Shown: positions 1 to 9,501 of the stretch, piece after piece
Position numbering within the stretch: the first letter of the stretch is position 1
How the letters are laid out: each line of letters starts with the position of its first letter
NCBI GenBank assembly: GCA_937860195.1
Contig: CALMBN010000063.1
Location: 1-9,758 of the forward strand
Reading direction: 5' to 3'
Length of the DNA stretch: 9,758 bases
From: an uncultured Novosphingobium sp.
GTDB taxonomy: Bacteria; Pseudomonadota; Alphaproteobacteria; Sphingomonadales; Sphingomonadaceae
Position numbers and translations under genes: made by a program
The notes under the pieces: generated by a model
What the model was told of the DNA's origin: nothing
The model's database searches: none
The model's input: only the letters and a program-made list of their open reading frames with translations

Positions 1-726
1 ATCGCCGATGTAGCGGAAGAAGGTGCCAAGCGGCCCATCGTTGTTGAATGACAGGCTGAGTGTGCAGATTGCGCCGCTTTCAGCCTTCAGCTGGATCGAC
101 ATATCCATCGCGATGCCCAGCTCGGGATGCTTTGGCCCCTGGACCGCATTGGCGCGGACGATCTTGCCGGCCTGATAGGCAAACAGATCGATCGTGTGCG
201 CGGCGTGGTGCCACAGCAGGTGGTCGGTCCAGCTGCGGGCCTCGCCCTTGGCGTTCATGTTCTTGCGGCGAAAGAAATAGGTCTGGACGTCCATTTGCTG
301 GATATTCAGCTCTCCTGCGACAATCTTGTCATGGACATACTGGTGCGAGGGATTGAACCGGCGGGTGTGGCCGACCATGCAGGTCAGCCCGGTTTCCTTG
401 GCCTTGGCCACCACTGCCTCGGCATCGGCCCAGCTATCGCAGAGTGGTATCTCAATCTGCACGTGCTTGCCCGCTTCCATGCACGCAATCGCCTGCGCAG
501 CGTGCATTTGCGTGGGTGTGCAGAGGATTACTGCATCAACATCGTCGCGGGCCAGAGCATCTTCGAGTTCGGTTGAGCTATGCTTGGCGCCATACTTTTC
601 GGCCACTGCCGCGGCCTGCGATGCAGTGCGACTGATGATCGAGACGATCTCGACCCCGGCAATGTTCCTGAGGCCATCGAGGTGCTTTTCCCCGAATGCT
701 CCGGCTCCGGCGAGGGCAATGCGCAT
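1..726 (-). CDS. ligC: 4-carboxy-2-hydroxymuconate-6-semialdehyde dehydrogenase LigC (3' end cut by window edge)
   Basis: LigC oxidises the PCA ring-cleavage product, as its cyclic hemiacetal, to 2-pyrone-4,6-dicarboxylate with NAD(P)+ in the cytoplasm. The 242 visible residues begin MRIALAGAGAFGEKHLDGL, a Rossmann GxGxxG loop at residues 7-12. They continue with CTPTQMH (69-75), EIPLCDSW (92-99), GHTRRFNPSHQYVH (119-132) and LWHHAAHTIDLF (171-182), the GFO/IDH/MocA-family layout. The chain closely follows SYK-6 LigC as I remember it (about 315 residues), so roughly 70 residues lie outside the window. The ATG is at 724-726; its Shine-Dalgarno GGGAG (minus strand of 732-736) is 5 nt upstream and overlaps a repeat hairpin. 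It is the last visible gene of the ligJ-A-B-C arm, but unlike the tightly packed genes before it, 129 nt separate it from ligB. Confidence 0.95.
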   Translation of the reverse strand, partial: MRIALAGAGAFGEKHLDGLRNIAGVEIVSIISRTASQAAAVAEKYGAKHSSTELEDALARDDVDAVILCTPTQMHAAQAIACMEAGKHVQIEIPLCDSWADAEAVVAKAKETGLTCMVGHTRRFNPSHQYVHDKIVAGELNIQQMDVQTYFFRRKNMNAKGEARSWTDHLLWHHAAHTIDLFAYQAGKIVRANAVQGPKHPELGIAMDMSIQLKAESGAICTLSLSFNNDGPLGTFFRYIGD

Positions 727-733
727 AAAAACT

Positions 734-757
734 CCCTCTCCCCTTCAGGGGAGAGGG
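734..757 (-). terminator. Terminator-like hairpin directly before ligC
   Basis: A perfect 10-bp stem (CCCTCTCCCC / GGGGAGAGGG) with a 4-nt loop. In the ligC transcript direction the stem is followed by AG and then five U (complement of A at 727-731), with the ligC AUG immediately after. This has the form of an intrinsic terminator or attenuator. The 3' arm of the stem also carries part of the ligC Shine-Dalgarno. It is one arm of the repeat pair at 734-850, so its shape may be incidental to the repeat. Function is inferred only. Confidence 0.4.
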
Positions 758-850
758 CCGGGGAGAGGGGGAGTCCCGCACCGGCCCGTTGTTGGCTGTT
801 GGAATGAAGAGTCCCCCTCTCCCAACCCTCTCCCCCTGAAAGGAAGAGGG
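734..850. repeat. Inverted pair of dispersed palindromic repeat units between ligB and ligC
   Basis: Two similar ~40-bp units lie in opposite orientation at 734-774 and 811-850, separated by 36 bp of unrelated sequence. Each unit has an internal palindrome around a TTCA centre (734-757 perfect; 826-850 imperfect), followed by a GGGAGAGGGGG stretch. The transcript could fold either as two small hairpins or as one long stem pairing the units. Units of the CCCTCTCCCC-TTCA-GGGGAGAGGG type are, from memory, common extragenic repeats in many proteobacteria. This pair fills nearly all of the ligB-ligC spacer and begins 5 bp after the ligB stop codon. Confidence 0.8.
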
Positions 851-855
851 TTATA

Positions 856-2097
<1,242 letters not shown>

Positions 2098-2101
<4 letters not shown>

Positions 2102-3123
2102 AGTCCTCGTCCCTTTAGTTGCTGGTCAAGCCGGGGGAAGACCCGGCGGGCATTGCCTTCGAAAATCGCATGGCGCTCGGCATCCGAAATGTCGAGCGCG
2201 TCGATATAGCGCTTGGTGTCGTCGAAATAGAACCCGGTGGTCGGGTCGATCCCGCGCACCGCGCCGACCATTTCTGATCCGAACAGAATGTTCTTGTTGT
2301 CGATCACATCGGCCAGCAGGTTGATCCCGGGCTGGTGATAGACGCAGGTATCGAAGAACACGTTGTTCATCAGGTGGGTGCCGAGGTCGGGCTTCTTGAG
2401 CATGTCGGCGAGGCCCCGATAGCGGCCCCAATGATAGGGCACCGCTCCGCCGCCATGGGGCACGATGAACCGCAGCGCGGGAAAGCGGGCGAACAGATCG
2501 CCTTCGAGCAATTGCATGAAAGCGATGGTATCGGCGGCGATGTAATAGGCCCCGGTCGCGTGCATCGCCGGGTTGCAGCTGCCCGAAACGTGGATCATCG
2601 CCGGGACATCGAGCGCGCACATGATCTCATAGAGCGGGAACCAGTATTCGTGGGTCAGCGGCGGATGGCTGAACTTGCCGCCGCCCGGATCAGGGTTGAG
2701 GTTGCAGCCGATGAAGCCCAGTTCGGTGACGCAGCGGGTCAGCTCGGCGATCGACGAGGTCAGATCGGCTTCGGGCGATTGCGGCAGCATGCAGACCGGC
2801 GCAAACACTTCGGGGTAAAGCCCGGCAACCCGCGCGATCAGATCGTTGCAGGCCCGCGCCCACGGTACCGCTACGCTCTGGTCGCCGACATGCGGGGCCA
2901 TGGCACTGGCGCGGGGCGAGAAAATCGTCATGTCCGCACCGCGTTCCTTGAGCAGGCGCAACTGGTTGGCCTCGATTGTCTCGCGGATTTCATCGTCCGA
3001 AATCGCGGGGTAGGGCGGGCATTCGGCCCCCGCCTTGAACGCGGCCTTTTGTGCCTCGCGCCAGGTGTCATGGGCCTTGGGCAGCACGGTGTAGTGGCCG
3101 TGACAGTCGATGATCATGGTCAT
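2098..3123 (-). CDS. ligJ: 4-oxalomesaconate hydratase LigJ
   Basis: LigJ adds water to the tautomerised 4-oxalomesaconate to give 4-carboxy-4-hydroxy-2-oxoadipate, the LigK substrate. It is a zinc-dependent amidohydrolase-superfamily (cog-type TIM barrel) protein. Counted from the chosen start it has 341 residues, the length I recall for SYK-6 LigJ. It shows the metal pair His8/His10 (IIDCHGHY), His178 (MIHVSGSC), His223 (PHGGGAVPYHWGR) and Glu284 (LFGSEMVGAVRGIDP). Further family blocks are SPRAS, NLNPDPGGG, FFDTCVYHQPGI and EGNARRVFPRLD. An ATG at 3151-3153 would add 10 residues and overlap the upstream gene; ATG 3115-3117 has the better-spaced AGGA (8 nt). I chose 3121-3123 because it reproduces the family length and residue numbering. 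It overlaps ligA at its 3' end. Confidence 0.94.
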
Positions 3124-3127
3124 ATTC

Positions 3128-3976
3128 CTAATCCACTCCAACCCCGTTCGCATCGAGCGAAGTCGAGATGCTGGGCACTGGTGTCCCGACTTCGCCCGGC
3201 ACGAACGGAGCGGGTGGCTGTTGTGCGGCCTGGCGCTGGCGATAGACGGTCCCCCGGGTCATGACCGGTTCCACGCCCAGCGCCAGCAAGGTCTTGGAGC
3301 TTTCTTCCATTTCAGCGGCACGGCGAGCCCCGTGGGCGTGCATCCGCTCAAGGTTGTAGGCCGCCTTCTGCGTCCAGGGCAGGGTCTTTTCGCTCGCATC
3401 GAGCGAGGCCAGCACCTCATGCGTCACGCCTGCCGCTTCTGCTGCTGCCATCATCTCGTCGGTCAGCGCCTCGATCCCCTTGACCATCACCGACCGGATC
3501 ATCTTGATCGCGCTGGCCTTGCCGACTTCGCGGCCAACCGCGCGGACATTGCTGAACCCGGCGGTCCGCAAGGCTGCTTCCGCCTCGACCGCCATCGGCC
3601 CGGACAGCAGCAGCGGCACTGCCGTGCCCGCAGGCTCAACCGGCGCGAGTACTGCGACATCGATGTAGTGCCCGCCAGCTGCTTCGATCACCGCCGCCGC
3701 CGCCTGCTTGGTCGCGGGCGCGACCGAATTCATGTCGCACCACAGCGCGCCGGGTGTGAGCATGGGAGCATAGTCTTGTGCAGCAATCAGCGCTTGATCG
3801 GCGGTCACCAGTGACAGGATCAGCGAGGCATCGGCCAGCGCGGCTTGCGCGCAATCCGCACCGACCCGCCGCGCTGCCAGCAGGTCCCAGGCGCGCGCCC
3901 GCTGACCCCACCCCGCTGCTCGGGCAAAAGTCGATCCGGCCTCACCAAAGCCGATCAGGGCAATATCACTGTCCAC
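3128..3976 (-). CDS. Uncharacterised NAD(P)-dependent beta-hydroxyacid dehydrogenase-like protein (6PGDH_NAD-bd / DUF1932 type)
   Basis: This 282-residue soluble oxidoreductase begins with a Rossmann loop GFGEAG (9-14). It has the dehydrogenase core SLILSLVTAD and DMNSVAPATK (81-90), a VEPAG segment, a GK...AIKMIRS segment with Lys158 in the position of the catalytic lysine of 3-hydroxyisobutyrate dehydrogenases, and a helical C-terminal domain (about 180-250) like DUF1932. Substrate unknown. It begins the non-regulatory part of the minus-strand arm, 4 bp ahead of ligJ, so it is probably co-expressed with PCA catabolism. The pathway has no step for it: LigC does the only oxidation. The start is GTG (3974-3976), the only start codon in frame after the upstream stop, with GGGA directly adjacent, so the ribosome site is poor. 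Residues 257-278 are encoded by a palindromic repeat and look like a foreign tail. Confidence 0.85.
   Translation of the reverse strand: MDSDIALIGFGEAGSTFARAAGWGQRARAWDLLAARRVGADCAQAALADASLILSLVTADQALIAAQDYAPMLTPGALWCDMNSVAPATKQAAAAVIEAAGGHYIDVAVLAPVEPAGTAVPLLLSGPMAVEAEAALRTAGFSNVRAVGREVGKASAIKMIRSVMVKGIEALTDEMMAAAEAAGVTHEVLASLDASEKTLPWTQKAAYNLERMHAHGARRAAEMEESSKTLLALGVEPVMTRGTVYRQRQAAQQPPAPFVPGEVGTPVPSISTSLDANGVGVD
3144..3208. repeat. 65-bp palindromic repeat inside the 3' end of the dehydrogenase gene
   Basis: Symmetric imperfect inverted repeat about a centre near 3176. The outer arms CCGTTCG (3144-3150) and CGAACGG (3202-3208) pair perfectly, as do the inner arms GCGAAGTCG (3157-3165) and CGACTTCGC (3187-3195), with a few mismatches between them. 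Extragenic repeats with GAGCGAAGTCGAG-type arms are, from memory, frequent in Sphingomonadales genomes. This one is translated as residues 257-278 of the overlapping gene. No second copy occurs in the window. Confidence 0.75.
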
Positions 3977-4047
3977 TCCCGGTTCATGCGCGTGGGCGAG
4001 CCTCGTGCGCCAATCGAATGAGCCCCGCTGCTATTGGAAAGTGCGAA
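3977..4047. other. 71-bp gap between regulator and dehydrogenase genes, with a CCAAT/ATTGG dyad
   Basis: The gap holds an inverted repeat CCAAT (4010-4014) / ATTGG (4033-4037) with an 18-bp spacer. I find no convincing -35/-10 pair on the minus strand and no GC hairpin with a T-run. It could hold an operator for the ligJABC arm, or the arm may be read through from the regulator promoter. Confidence 0.25.
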
Positions 4048-5199
4048 TCAACTTCCCATCGAACTCCCCACCGCCCGCAATTCCGCAAGGAATCCGACCT
4101 GGATCGGGGTTGGCCGCCAGCCTGCGCGCATGGCGATACCGATAGTCCGGGCGAACGGAACCGGCGTTGGCAATGTCGCCAGCAGTCCCGCGTTCAGTTC
4201 CACCGCGACCTGATCGGGTGAGAGCAATGTCAGCGCATCGCCTGCCAACAGCAACTGCCGGATCATGATCACTGATCCGCATTCGATCCCGACGTGCGGC
4301 GGCTCGTAACCAAGCGCGCGGATCATCCCTTCCCAATAGCGCCTGAGCGGTGTTTCCCGGCCGGGCAGCAGCCATGGATAGTCGAGCAAGGCCCGCTTTG
4401 GGTTCCGCTCATTCAGCAGCGGATGTCTGGCCCGCATCACGAGTGCAGGGCGATCCTCAAACAAGGCTTCCTGGACAAGATCGTCAACTTCGGCCTCTTG
4501 GCGCAACGCGCCGAGAATCAGGTCGATTTCCCCGTCGCGCAGCGGCCCGGCCAATTCGGCATGGCTGCCTTCGTGGACCGCGATATCGACACCGGGATAG
4601 TCGGCGGCGAAGCGGGCTATTGTTTCAGGCAGCCAGCGGGCGCGGCTGAGCGGCATCGCGCCGATCACGATCTTGCCGCCCGATTTGCCCTGCCAGGCTG
4701 CTACCTCGGCCATGCCGCTGCGCAGCTCGGCCATCGCCAAGCCAAAGCCGCGCGCGCGGCGCAGGCCCGGCTGGGTCAGAATCAGACTGCGCCCGCGCCG
4801 CTCGATCAGCCGCTGGCCAAGCGCTACCGAAAGGTCCGCGACCGCACGATGGAGCGATGCAGGCGACAAGCCGGTCGCTTCGCCCGCGCCGCTGTAGGAT
4901 CCGGCCCTGGCAACCGCCAGAAAAGCGCGCAGCTGGGTGCCGGTGACGCGCGGCGAGCCAACGTGGGCAATCGCCACTTCGGCGCGTGCCGCAAGCAAGC
5001 TGGCCGGCTCGGTCGGGGCCATCCCCGCAGGTCCGCGCACGAACAGGGTCACGCCCAGACTGGTTTCAAGCCCACTGATCGCCTGCGTGAGCGCGGGTTG
5101 GGACAGGTTGACCGCGCGCGCTGCCCGGCTCAGGCTGCCATGCCGCACGGTTGCCGCCAGCGCGGCGTAGTGGCGGATGTTGGGCGGCCGCTCGGTCAT
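4048..5199 (-). CDS. LysR-type transcriptional regulator with two tandem N-terminal DNA-binding domains (LigR-type role likely)
   Basis: A 383-residue cytoplasmic regulator; LysR proteins are normally about 300. A first winged helix-turn-helix spans about residues 8-65 (SLSRAARAVNLSQPALTQAI, GLETSLG, LFVR). A second spans about 86-145 (SYSGAGEATGLSPASLHRAV, DLSVALGQRLIERR, LTQPG). A linker helix (146-171) and a single effector-binding domain follow (175 onward: GKIVIGAMPLSRARWLPE, DGEIDLILGAL, LFEDRPALVMRARHPLL). An ungapped hand alignment of residues 10-55 with 89-134 gives 17 of 46 identities. It lies between the two catabolic arms and diverges from ligK, so it probably controls both, as LigR does in SYK-6, probably with PCA, gallate or a ring-cleavage product as inducer (inference). 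The ATG at 5197-5199 has no clear Shine-Dalgarno; a candidate promoter implies an almost leaderless mRNA. Confidence 0.9.
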   Translation of the reverse strand: MTERPPNIRHYAALAATVRHGSLSRAARAVNLSQPALTQAISGLETSLGVTLFVRGPAGMAPTEPASLLAARAEVAIAHVGSPRVTGTQLRAFLAVARAGSYSGAGEATGLSPASLHRAVADLSVALGQRLIERRGRSLILTQPGLRRARGFGLAMAELRSGMAEVAAWQGKSGGKIVIGAMPLSRARWLPETIARFAADYPGVDIAVHEGSHAELAGPLRDGEIDLILGALRQEAEVDDLVQEALFEDRPALVMRARHPLLNERNPKRALLDYPWLLPGRETPLRRYWEGMIRALGYEPPHVGIECGSVIMIRQLLLAGDALTLLSPDQVAVELNAGLLATLPTPVPFARTIGIAMRAGWRPTPIQVGFLAELRAVGSSMGS

Positions 5200-5298
5200 G
5201 GCTTGATGATTAGCAATAAGTTATGCCCCTTGCCAACTTCGCATTAGTCGCCCGGATATGGCAGCGCGCATGAGGCTAGGCGAAAACAGGAGTGAGTG
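5200..5298. promoter_or_regulatory. Divergent control region between the regulator gene and ligK
   Basis: Candidate rightward promoter: TTGCCA (5230-5235), 18-bp spacer, GGATAT (5254-5259), leading to ligK. Candidate leftward promoter: TTGGCA (minus strand of 5231-5236), 16-bp spacer, GCTAAT (minus strand of 5209-5214). The two -35 hexamers overlap. A small dyad ATAA-G-TTAT lies at 5216-5224. The ligK Shine-Dalgarno AGGAG (5288-5292) is 6 nt before its ATG. Promoters were matched by eye and are weak evidence; the divergent control region itself follows from gene order. Confidence 0.5.
5231..5243. promoter_or_regulatory. Candidate LysR-family binding site (T-N11-A dyad)
   Basis: TGCCAACTTCGCA is an interrupted palindrome (TGC-x-AA-x-TT-x-GCA) of exactly the T-N11-A form typical of LysR-family boxes. 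It covers both candidate -35 elements, so a protein bound here could affect both directions. One short site found by eye in a 99-bp region could be chance. Confidence 0.4.
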
Positions 5299-5973
5299 AT
5301 GAGCGGGATCGTCGTCCAGAACATCGAACGCGCGCCAATCGACGTGATCGACGGCCTCGCCAAATGCGGGGTCGCCACGGTGCACGAGGCGCAAGGACGC
5401 ACCGGTCTGCTGGCGAGCAACATGCGCCCGATCTATTCCGGCGCGCGGATTGCTGGCAGCGCTGTGACGATCAGCGCGCCTCCGGGAGACAACTGGATGG
5501 TTCACGTCGCGATCGAGCAGCTCATGGACGGCGACATTCTGGTAATCGCCCCGACTTCCCCTTGCGAGGATGGCTATTTCGGCGATCTGCTTGCCACCAG
5601 CGCCCAGGCGCGCGGGTGCCGGGGGCTGATCATCAATGCGGGCATCCGCGACGTGAAAGACCTCACCGAAATGCAGTTCCCGGTCTGGTCGAAAGCAGTC
5701 TTTGCGCAAGGGACGATCAAGGCCTCGCTCGGCTCGGTCAATGTGCCGGTGGTCTGCGCCGGCGCGCCGGTCGAAGCCGGGGACGTGATCGTGGCTGATG
5801 ATGATGGGGTCTGCGTGGTTCCACGCGCGAAAGCGGCTGGCGTGCTTGCCGCAGCCCAGGCGCGTGAGGCCAACGAAGCCGACAAGCGCGCCCGGCTGGC
5901 AGCGGGCGAGCTGGGCCTCGACATGTACAAGATGCGTGAGAAGCTGGCCGAGATGGGGCTAAAATATGTCTGA
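5299..5973 (+). CDS. ligK: 4-carboxy-4-hydroxy-2-oxoadipate aldolase LigK
   Basis: LigK cleaves 4-carboxy-4-hydroxy-2-oxoadipate to pyruvate and oxaloacetate, the last pathway step. Enzymes of this class II (divalent-metal) HMG/CHA aldolase family often also decarboxylate oxaloacetate. The 224-residue chain has the RraA-like fold signature: [11 protein letters not shown] (24-34), [14 protein letters not shown]-like [15 protein letters not shown] with GDLLAT at 95-100, the Arg117-Asp118 active-site pair (NAGIRDV), and [14 protein letters not shown], with a usual family end [20 protein letters not shown]. The start ATG 5299 is preferred over an adjacent GTG at 5296 because AGGAG lies 6 nt upstream. 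It is first in the rightward arm; ligU follows after 54 bp. Confidence 0.95.
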   Translation: MSGIVVQNIERAPIDVIDGLAKCGVATVHEAQGRTGLLASNMRPIYSGARIAGSAVTISAPPGDNWMVHVAIEQLMDGDILVIAPTSPCEDGYFGDLLATSAQARGCRGLIINAGIRDVKDLTEMQFPVWSKAVFAQGTIKASLGSVNVPVVCAGAPVEAGDVIVADDDGVCVVPRAKAAGVLAAAQAREANEADKRARLAAGELGLDMYKMREKLAEMGLKYV

Positions 5974-6027
5974 CCAGCTCCTTCAGCAAAAGTGGGAGAC
6001 GGTTTTGCGTCCGAACGGGGCGGTAAC

Positions 6028-7964
<1,937 letters not shown>

Positions 7965-7982
7965 AACGGCGAATAGGCCGCC

Positions 7983-8954
7983 ATGGCTGATCCCATCTTC
8001 CCCATCTGCGTCGCCGCGCTCTATCAGTTCACGCGGTTTGACGATTGCACCGCAATCCGCTCAGCCTTGCTGGGCATCTGCCGATCGCATGGCATCAAGG
8101 GCACACTGCTGCTCGCCCGCGAAGGGATCAACGGCACTGTTGCGGGGACCGATGCTGCGATTGCCGCGCTGATCGCTGAAATTCGCACTTTGCCCGGCTG
8201 CGGGGCGATAGACGTGAAATACGCGCGCGCAGCGGCCATGCCGTTCCACCGGTTGAAAGTGCGGCTCAAGGCTGAAATCGTCACAATGGGTCAGCCCGAT
8301 ATCGATCCGCTGAGCAAGACCGGCCACTATGTCGCGCCGCAGGACTGGAACGCGCTGATTGCCGAGCCAGGCACGATCCTGATCGACACCCGCAACGACT
8401 ATGAAGTGGCGATCGGGACATTCACCGGGGCCATTGACCCAAAAACCGCCAGTTTCCGGGACTTCCCGGCATGGTTCCGCGCGCAGCGCGCGGACCTGCT
8501 CGGCCAGGGAACACCCCCAAAGGTTGCGATGTTCTGCACCGGGGGCATCCGCTGCGAAAAATCGACCGCGTTTCTGAAAGCGGAGGGGATCGATGAAGTC
8601 TACCACTTGCAGGGCGGGATCCTGAAGTATCTGGAAGAGGTGCCGCCAGAACAAAGCAGCTGGCAGGGCGAATGCTTTGTGTTCGATGCCCGCGTCGCTG
8701 TGGGGCATGGGCTGTCACCCGGCACCCACGCATTGTGCCATGGCTGCCGCCGGCCGGTCAGTTCGGCGGATCAGGCCTCATCGCGCTATGCCGAGGGCGT
8801 GAGCTGCCCGGCCTGCCATGGCGAGCGGAGCGAGGCTCAGCGGGCCGGATACGCCGAACGCCAACGGCAGGAAGCGCTCGCCGCGGCGCGCGGACAAGCC
8901 CATGTCGGGGCAGCATTGCGGGCGGCTACTGCGCCGGTTGACGCATCGGGTTAG
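7983..8954 (+). CDS. trhO: tRNA uridine(34) hydroxylase TrhO (rhodanese-related, YceA family)
   Basis: TrhO makes 5-hydroxyuridine at tRNA position 34, the precursor of wobble-base cmo5U/mo5U, in an oxygen-dependent reaction. In the 323 residues I see an N-terminal ferredoxin-like domain (about 1-100) with IKGTLLLAREGINGTVAG, an LIDTRNDYEVAIGTFTGA block (133-150), and a rhodanese domain with the active-site loop CTGGIRCEKS, catalytic Cys185. YHLQGGILKYLEEVP follows. The C-terminal extension carries two Cys pairs, CHGC (252-255) and CPAC (275-278), which could bind zinc. The ATG at 7983 has only a weak Shine-Dalgarno. It has no link to PCA breakdown and may receive readthrough from ligI. Its last 29 bp overlap the opposing gene. 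Confidence 0.93.
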   Translation: MADPIFPICVAALYQFTRFDDCTAIRSALLGICRSHGIKGTLLLAREGINGTVAGTDAAIAALIAEIRTLPGCGAIDVKYARAAAMPFHRLKVRLKAEIVTMGQPDIDPLSKTGHYVAPQDWNALIAEPGTILIDTRNDYEVAIGTFTGAIDPKTASFRDFPAWFRAQRADLLGQGTPPKVAMFCTGGIRCEKSTAFLKAEGIDEVYHLQGGILKYLEEVPPEQSSWQGECFVFDARVAVGHGLSPGTHALCHGCRRPVSSADQASSRYAEGVSCPACHGERSEAQRAGYAERQRQEALAAARGQAHVGAALRAATAPVDASG

Positions 8955-9441
8955 CAGCCGATTTTGGCTTGAGCCGGGTCAGCACGACCATTTCGTCATA
9001 GAGCGCGATCAGGTGGCTGTCATACCATTGATCCAGCACGCATTGAACCTTGCCGAAAAACTGCGGCACCTCTTCCAGGATGTAATGGGTTTTCAACGCC
9101 GGGTGCGTTTCTGCAGAGTATGTCGGCGGCAAATCCACTTTGAGATCATTGCCTTGGAGATAGGCCGCAATCTCATCGACATGCTGCCGAAGCGCCTGAC
9201 GCCGATGGTCGCCGCTGCTACCGCCGCTGCGGGCGTGGCCCAGTTCTTCCTTGGCCTTGTCGAGCAGGCCGCAAAGGTAGGCATAGGTCCGGTCCATCGT
9301 CTCGCGCTTGAGCGAAACCATCCGCTCGATATAATCCTTTTCCACCCGCAAGCGCGCGGTTTCGGGGTGCTCGGAGCCTTGAAAGCCGTGGCTCCAATTG
9401 GCGGGATTATCCTGAATCATCTGTCCGTTTCCAACGAGCAT
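8926..9441 (-). CDS. Conserved-looking hypothetical protein, function unknown
   Basis: I do not recognise this 171-residue protein. It is hydrophilic, with no signal peptide or membrane segment. It has a long charged helical stretch (about residues 27-68: ETARLRVEKDYIERM, KRETMDRTYAYL, LLDKAKEEL), a Gly/Ser-rich joint (72-76), then a second helical part with EVPQFFGKVQCVLDQWYDSHLIALYDEMVVL. Coding is supported by its position as the only long frame in 8955-9441 that fits the gene layout and by its normal amino-acid make-up. The start is uncertain: ATG 9439-9441 or ATG 9418-9420 (MIQDNPANW), neither with a strong ribosome site. It converges on trhO and overlaps its last 29 bp, so no terminator fits between them. 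Confidence 0.6.
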   Translation of the reverse strand: MLVGNGQMIQDNPANWSHGFQGSEHPETARLRVEKDYIERMVSLKRETMDRTYAYLCGLLDKAKEELGHARSGGSSGDHRRQALRQHVDEIAAYLQGNDLKVDLPPTYSAETHPALKTHYILEEVPQFFGKVQCVLDQWYDSHLIALYDEMVVLTRLKPKSAANPMRQPAQ

Positions 9442-9501
9442 GCGCGCCCGGCGACTAAGCTGTTGCTGTTAGACCGGAATGGTTGAATTCGCCTTAACCC
9501 T

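Noticed and set aside
3124..3153. Longer ligJ from the ATG at 3151-3153
   Set aside because: It would add 10 residues encoded partly by the palindromic repeat and overlap the upstream gene; the family begins at the IIDCHGHY segment.
2335..3264. Long plus-strand open frame (about 309 codons) opposite ligJ
   Set aside because: It is antisense to the strongly supported ligJ, extends into the dehydrogenase 3' end, and its His/Arg/Gly-rich product resembles no family. High GC leaves such frames open by chance.
4294..5247. Long plus-strand open frame (about 317 codons) opposite the regulator
   Set aside because: Antisense to the LysR-type gene, Arg/Gln/Ala-rich with no domain, and it would run through the divergent promoter region.
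5992..6027. Longer ligU from GTG 5992
   Set aside because: The added 12 residues do not resemble the PrpF/GalD N-terminus, and GTG is less favoured than ATG 6028.
8811..8870. GCGAGCGGAGCGAGG stretch in trhO as another copy of the GAGCGAAGTCGAG-type repeat
   Set aside because: It has no inverted partner nearby, and the encoded ERSEAQRAGYAERQRQE fits the normal TrhO C-terminal region.
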